Assembly (NCBI GenBank): GCA_963556255.1
Contig: OY744613.1
Location: 46,595,546 to 46,659,545 of the forward strand
Direction: 5' to 3'
Source: Allolobophora icterica
Taxonomy: Eukaryota; Annelida; Clitellata; Crassiclitellata; Lumbricidae
DNA length: 64,000 nucleotides
Under the pieces are notes generated by a model. It did not search any database, was not told the origin of the DNA, and saw nothing but the letters and a program-made list of their open reading frames with translations. Position numbers and translations under genes: made by a program. Each line of letters starts with the position of its first letter. Position 1 is the first letter of the stretch. Of this stretch, positions 60,291 to 64,000 are shown piece after piece.

Positions 60291-61554
60291 TCCCCGTAAA
60301 AGCTGAATATACACAACAGCCCGATTTAATTAAAACAATTTTATAGAAAGCGTTGGAAATCCCGAAAACTAGTTGAACTATGATATGACATAGACCTAGC
60401 GTGGCCTTTAATATGTGCCTCAGTAGCCAAGTATGTACATCCTAATTAGGCTTGTTAGTATCGATTTCGATTTCGTGGATCCGGGGGATTCGGGTGTCGG
60501 TACGAACCTTAGTGGCTTAAATTGATGTTCATCTTATATAACTGGAGTTTAAATCACCTTGTGCTGTCCACTCTTGGAGCTCTAGCGATCGTCATGATAA
60601 ACATTCTCCATTGCTTCCTATTCGAAGTCAGGTCCATTAGTTCTGCCAGGTTCATGCCAGTTACCCCATGAATCTCATCCATCCAAATTTTCTTCCTTGG
60701 CTCTATTTAAATAGTTTTTAATAGTTTTTAAATAGTTTTTAATAAACGCCATGAAATTTTTTAGAATTTTTAAAATCATTTCTTTCACGAGTGAAGAAGT
60801 TGATATTCAAAATAGAATTTTATCTTGTGCAAATATCATAATCCGCCCCAGAAGACCTGATGTATCACTGGTTCTAATGTTACTATTTCCCACTCTAGAA
60901 ACTTTTAGGTTCTCTTGAGTATTCTTGTGAGTTGTTGTGGTTAAGTCTTAAACGATTCATCTTCTTGAAGCAATTGTGACATTCTGATATGATTGGCATT
61001 TACAAAATATTGCCATTTCTTCTCAACGATAAAACATCAGTTTCTCTTTCTCTGCATCCTCTGTGCTTCCTCACACAATATGATTTCTAGGTCTTACATT
61101 ATCACATCAAGGGTATGCATTTTTTTTTTAAAATCCTGTCTACACGTTCACAAAACACCTTTTATGATATGCACGTACACAGCATTTCGGACACCCACAT
61201 GTTAGCTTGCTGGACTTTCAATCTGGAGGTCTGGAGTTAAAATATCTATCAGGACAGAATTTGCTTCAAGATTTATGCTTCCCTTTCCGTCCTGGAATTA
61301 GATCAACCGTGAGAGAAATATGGGACAGCGGGAAAGACAACTGGCCACCAACCGTCCTATATATGCTGATGTTAAGAAATATGAAGTCCATAACATGTCG
61401 CACCCATAACTGCCTCTTTAGCTTTGTCGGGAGCTTTATTCATCGTCCCATTTTCAGACAACTACTAGGGATAATCTAGCAGTAATATACATGTAGCTCA
61501 ATGATAAAACAACTGTTTTACTATAATGTGATTTACTTTGTATAAGATCTCAAG

Positions 61555-62697
61555 ATGCAAGCGAGAAGCAACAATGATAAAAACCTACAGGAATGTGGAT
61601 TTTATAACAGAAGAACTCACACTGGAGAGAAACCATATATGTGCATTTTATGTGACAAAGTATTTACAATAAAATACACATTGGAACGCCACAAAATAAT
61701 CCATACTGGAGAAAAACCATACAAGTGCAATTTATGCCACAAAACGTTTTCATTCAAATATAATCTGAATTGCCACACTAAAACTCATACTGGAGAGAAA
61801 CCTAACAAGTGCAATTCATGCAACAAAGCATTTACACAGAGAAGTCATCTGAATCGTCACATGCGAGCCCACACTGGAGAGAAACCATATATGTGCAATT
61901 TATGTGACAAAGCATTTGCACTTAAATGTAGTCTTGAACTCCATACAAAAACCCACACTGGAGAGAAACCATACAAGTGCAATTTATGTGACAAAGTATT
62001 TACACAGAAATGGCATCTCAATGACCACAGCAGAACCCACACTGGAGAGAAACCATATATGTGCATTTTATGTGAGAAAGCATTTTCATATAAAAGTCAT
62101 CTGAATCGCCACATACGAACCCACACTGAAGAGAAACCATATATGTGCAATTTATGTGACAAAGCATTTGCACTTAAACGTAGTCTTGAACTCCATGCGA
62201 AAAGCCACACTGGAGAGAAACCATATCTGTGCAATTTTTGTGACAAAGCATTTGCACTTAAACGTAGTCTTGAACTCCATGCGAAAACCCACACTGGAGA
62301 GAAACCATACAAGTGTAATTTATGTGACAGAGCATTTATGCGTAAAGGTCATCTAAATGCACACAGCAGAATCCACACCAAAGAGAAACCATACAAGTGC
62401 ATTTTATGTGATAAAATATTTTCACTGAAATGCACCTTGGAATGCCATAGAAGAACCCATCCTGCAGAAAAACCATACAAGTGCAATTTATGTGAAAAAT
62501 CAGCTCGATTTATCGATAACCTCAGGAAGCATATGAAGTGTAAATGTCGTTGTCAAAGCAATATGTCGAACACGACCGCGATATGCCACGATGATGATCC
62601 AGAGTTGTCAGCGATTAAAACAAATCAAGAAGTTTCATCGAAGGTGAATAAAAATCCCAATGATGATGAAAAAGATTGGACGCTGAGCATTCAATGA
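61555..62697 (+). CDS. C2H2 zinc-finger array protein, frameshifted before its last finger
   Basis: The 380-residue frame starts MQARSNNDKNLQECGFYN, where the first finger keeps only part of its pattern. Ten regular fingers follow (MCILCDKVF to KCILCDKIF), with HTGEKPY or EEKPY linkers, and an eleventh CCHC-like one (CNLCEKSARFIDNLRKHMKC). Fingers 7 and 8 are near copies (ALKRSLELHAK). A linker of about 65 residues ends in EKDWTLSIQ and a stop. In the paralogues this linker runs on into the lone last finger; here that finger is encoded in another frame (62676-62873), so one base has been lost near 62665-62678 (around an A run). The ATG context (ATCTCAAGATGCAAGC) matches the relic at 11208. 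Probable nuclear DNA-binding protein. Confidence 0.85.
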   Translation: MQARSNNDKNLQECGFYNRRTHTGEKPYMCILCDKVFTIKYTLERHKIIHTGEKPYKCNLCHKTFSFKYNLNCHTKTHTGEKPNKCNSCNKAFTQRSHLNRHMRAHTGEKPYMCNLCDKAFALKCSLELHTKTHTGEKPYKCNLCDKVFTQKWHLNDHSRTHTGEKPYMCILCEKAFSYKSHLNRHIRTHTEEKPYMCNLCDKAFALKRSLELHAKSHTGEKPYLCNFCDKAFALKRSLELHAKTHTGEKPYKCNLCDRAFMRKGHLNAHSRIHTKEKPYKCILCDKIFSLKCTLECHRRTHPAEKPYKCNLCEKSARFIDNLRKHMKCKCRCQSNMSNTTAICHDDDPELSAIKTNQEVSSKVNKNPNDDEKDWTLSIQ

Positions 62698-62873
62698 GCA
62701 ATGTTGACATAAATCGTTTAATTTTAAGAAGTTATGGTTGTGGAATGTGTGATAAAATGTTTGAGATTGAAAAGGAATTTATGGAACATTGTCATCATCA
62801 CTATTCTGAAAATCCGCTGAAAAACACATTTAAGGAATTCTTTGATTTGCAACTTTTATGGTACCTTCCTTAA
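62676..62873 (+). pseudogene. detached C-terminal finger of the 61.6-kb gene
   Basis: In the +2 frame relative to 61555 the sequence reads SMSNVDINRL, then YGCGMCDKMFEIEKEFMEHC and HHH, then a tail FKEFFDLQLLWYLP and a stop. This equals the last finger and tail of the other family members. It lacks its own ATG near the junction apart from the in-frame ATG at 62694, so it would be translated only if the frame were continuous or reinitiated. Confidence 0.75.
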
Positions 62874-63017
62874 GCATAGACAGTGGTCGGAGTCGGAAAG
62901 ACATATTAGTCCCAAATTACTCTTCTTCGTGTATTAATTGAGTGCTGCAAAAAAGATTAAGTTAATCATTTTAAGTATCTTGAAAGCAGTATAGCAGACA
63001 AATATTATGCTGATTGG

Positions 63018-63650
63018 TTGAGTGTTCCTTTTAACATGGATAGTAAGGGTTTGGAATGCCATAGAAGAACCCATCCTGCAGAAAAACCATACAAGTGCAA
63101 TTTATGTGAAAAATCAGCTCGATTTATCGATAACCTCAGGAAGCATATGAAGTGTAAATGTCGTTGTCAAAGCAATATGATTTTTTTCTTGAGGGCTGTA
63201 AGAAGATCAGTTTCTCCTTCAGTGTTCACTACTATGGTCCATGCCTTCATTTGCTGCCGCATTGACTATTGCAATTCATTGTTTGCTGGGCTTCCTAAAG
63301 CGCGCCTTTCATCTCTGCAGTCTGTTCTGAATGCGGCTGCCAGGCTCATTGCCCGTTTTCCTCGCTTCTCTCACATAACTACCTTTATGACTGATGTACT
63401 TCACTGGCTTCCTGTTGCTTCCCGCATCCAATACAAGGTTCTTCTCCTGGTCTCTAGGACTCAACTGGGAAAAGCTCCTAAATACCTCTGTGACCTAATG
63501 CGCAAACCTCTATCTGCTCTGTCTTCCCGCCCTCTTCGGTCTGCTGACCGCTTTGATCTGCTTGTCCCTCGCGCAAGGACTTCGATGGCTCAGCATCGTG
63601 CTTTTGCCATCCTTGGCCCTTCCCTTTGGAATGACCTGTTCAAAAAGTAA
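63018..63650 (+). other. chimeric ORF: duplicated zinc-finger piece fused to LINE
   Basis: Bases 63051-63179 are identical to 62437-62565 (129 bp; half a finger, a linker and the CCHC finger). Directly after it the frame continues into LINE reverse-transcriptase sequence (RAVRRSVSPSVFTTMVHAFI onward). The ORF is open for 210 codons only because the duplicated piece and the LINE happen to be in register. No evidence of expression. Confidence 0.7.
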
Positions 63651-63737
63651 TCGTAATCGCAATCTCCAACATCTAAAGAGGCACTCGAAGACCAAGGTCA
63701 CGGCACCAGCCTATCACAAGCGCTACGTCAAATAAGA

Positions 63738-63740
<3 letters not shown>
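63180..63740 (+). mobile_element. LINE 3' part (CR1/L2-like)
   Basis: Reads CRIDYCNSLFAGLPKARL, LQSVLNAAARLIARFPRFSH, LHWLPVASRIQYKVLLLV and RAFAILGPSLWNDL, a near-intact C-terminal reverse-transcriptase region, with a degraded end and an (AAGT)n tail at 63735-63790. 63569-63640 is nearly identical to 22015-22085, so this family was active recently. Confidence 0.85.
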
Positions 63741-63772
<32 letters not shown>

Positions 63773-64000
63773 TAAGTAAGTAAGTAAGTATATTCTTTAT
63801 TAATCCAACTGCTAACCGCATTTTGGTTTACACGCGTATATCACGTCCAGGTTAAAGTACTAAGGCCTATATTCCGGTAAAAATCATCCTAATTATGAAA
63901 TATTTACGCAGATTATGAATACGGGGTCGCAAAGTATAACCAGTAAGCTTAACAGAGGGTAATAGCACATGGAGCACATGTGTAGGACATGTAAGGACGG
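63741..64000 (-). mobile_element. LINE 3' end (Crack/CR1-like), cut by window edge
   Basis: The reverse complement matches 33340-33570 closely ('tggttatactttgcgaccccgt...ttcataattaggatgatttttaccggaatata'), ending in the shared (TTAC)n run. It joins tail to tail with the LINE at 63180. Confidence 0.75.

Larger units (their letters stand above)
59600..61554 (+). promoter_or_regulatory. 5' flank of the 61.6-kb zinc-finger gene, conserved with 9840-11207
   Basis: Ordered blocks shared with the 9.8-11.2 kb region: 'ctattcgctag', 'aaagccattttaa', 'gtaaaggaaac', 'attcgaatcaca', 'tctacaggtttgaatt', 'taggttctcttgagtattc' and, just before the ATG, 'aag atctcaag'. CTACAGGTTTGAATT may be a splice donor of a leader exon near 59800. 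MITE and SINE copies (59925-60290) interrupt the flank. Confidence 0.5.

Noticed and set aside
62640..62676. A mini-intron joining the two frames of the 61.6-kb zinc-finger gene
   Set aside because: The only GT-AG pair would give an intron of about 37 bases, below the size normally spliced in animals; a one-base loss is simpler.

Overview
The window looks like intergenic and genic DNA from a metazoan nuclear genome. It is AT-rich, its genes have introns with GT-AG borders, and it is saturated with eukaryotic transposons (LINEs, tRNA-derived SINEs, a Helitron, hAT-, piggyBac- and Harbinger-like elements, many MITEs). Clustered C2H2 zinc-finger genes, a DUF4806-like gene, CR1/L2/Crack-like LINE tails and a strongly over-represented TAGGCCTA octamer suggest a marine invertebrate, perhaps an echinoderm. 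The species assignment is inference.

The main gene content is one family of C2H2 zinc-finger genes. Five members or relics lie at 1-202 (minus, cut by the window edge), 11208-14145 (plus, decayed 5' part), 27859-28977 (minus), 53250-54572 (plus) and 61555-62873 (plus, frameshifted near the 3' end). A further relic is at 57300-57480. Members share a leader around ATGCAAGC. They also share a lone extra C2H2 finger at the C terminus, separated from the main array by a long linker. Two pairs are embedded in larger duplications: 1-3830 matches 28778-32595, and 9840-11250 matches about 59600-61590.

Between the fingers I assembled a five-exon gene (40443-45468, plus). Reading frame and all four splice phases agree, giving a 197-residue protein with one AAA+-like fold in which Walker A, Walker B and sensor residues are all replaced. 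A DUF4806-like gene (18888-20476, minus) with one in-frame stop sits inside a terminal-repeat element nested in a satellite, itself nested in a TTAA-flanked element (17656-24069).

The rest is mobile and repetitive DNA. Most striking is a set of short elements that start with GG, create 8-bp target duplications and carry internal tandem repeats with a shared core (CATCCAGCTTCTAGTTT or close variants), although their terminal repeats differ between families. Reciprocal empty sites between the two segmental duplicates validate several of these insertions and a Helitron insertion between A and T. The long (GGT)n, (TCA)n, (TG)n and (TA)n tracts produce spurious ORFs and are not genes.
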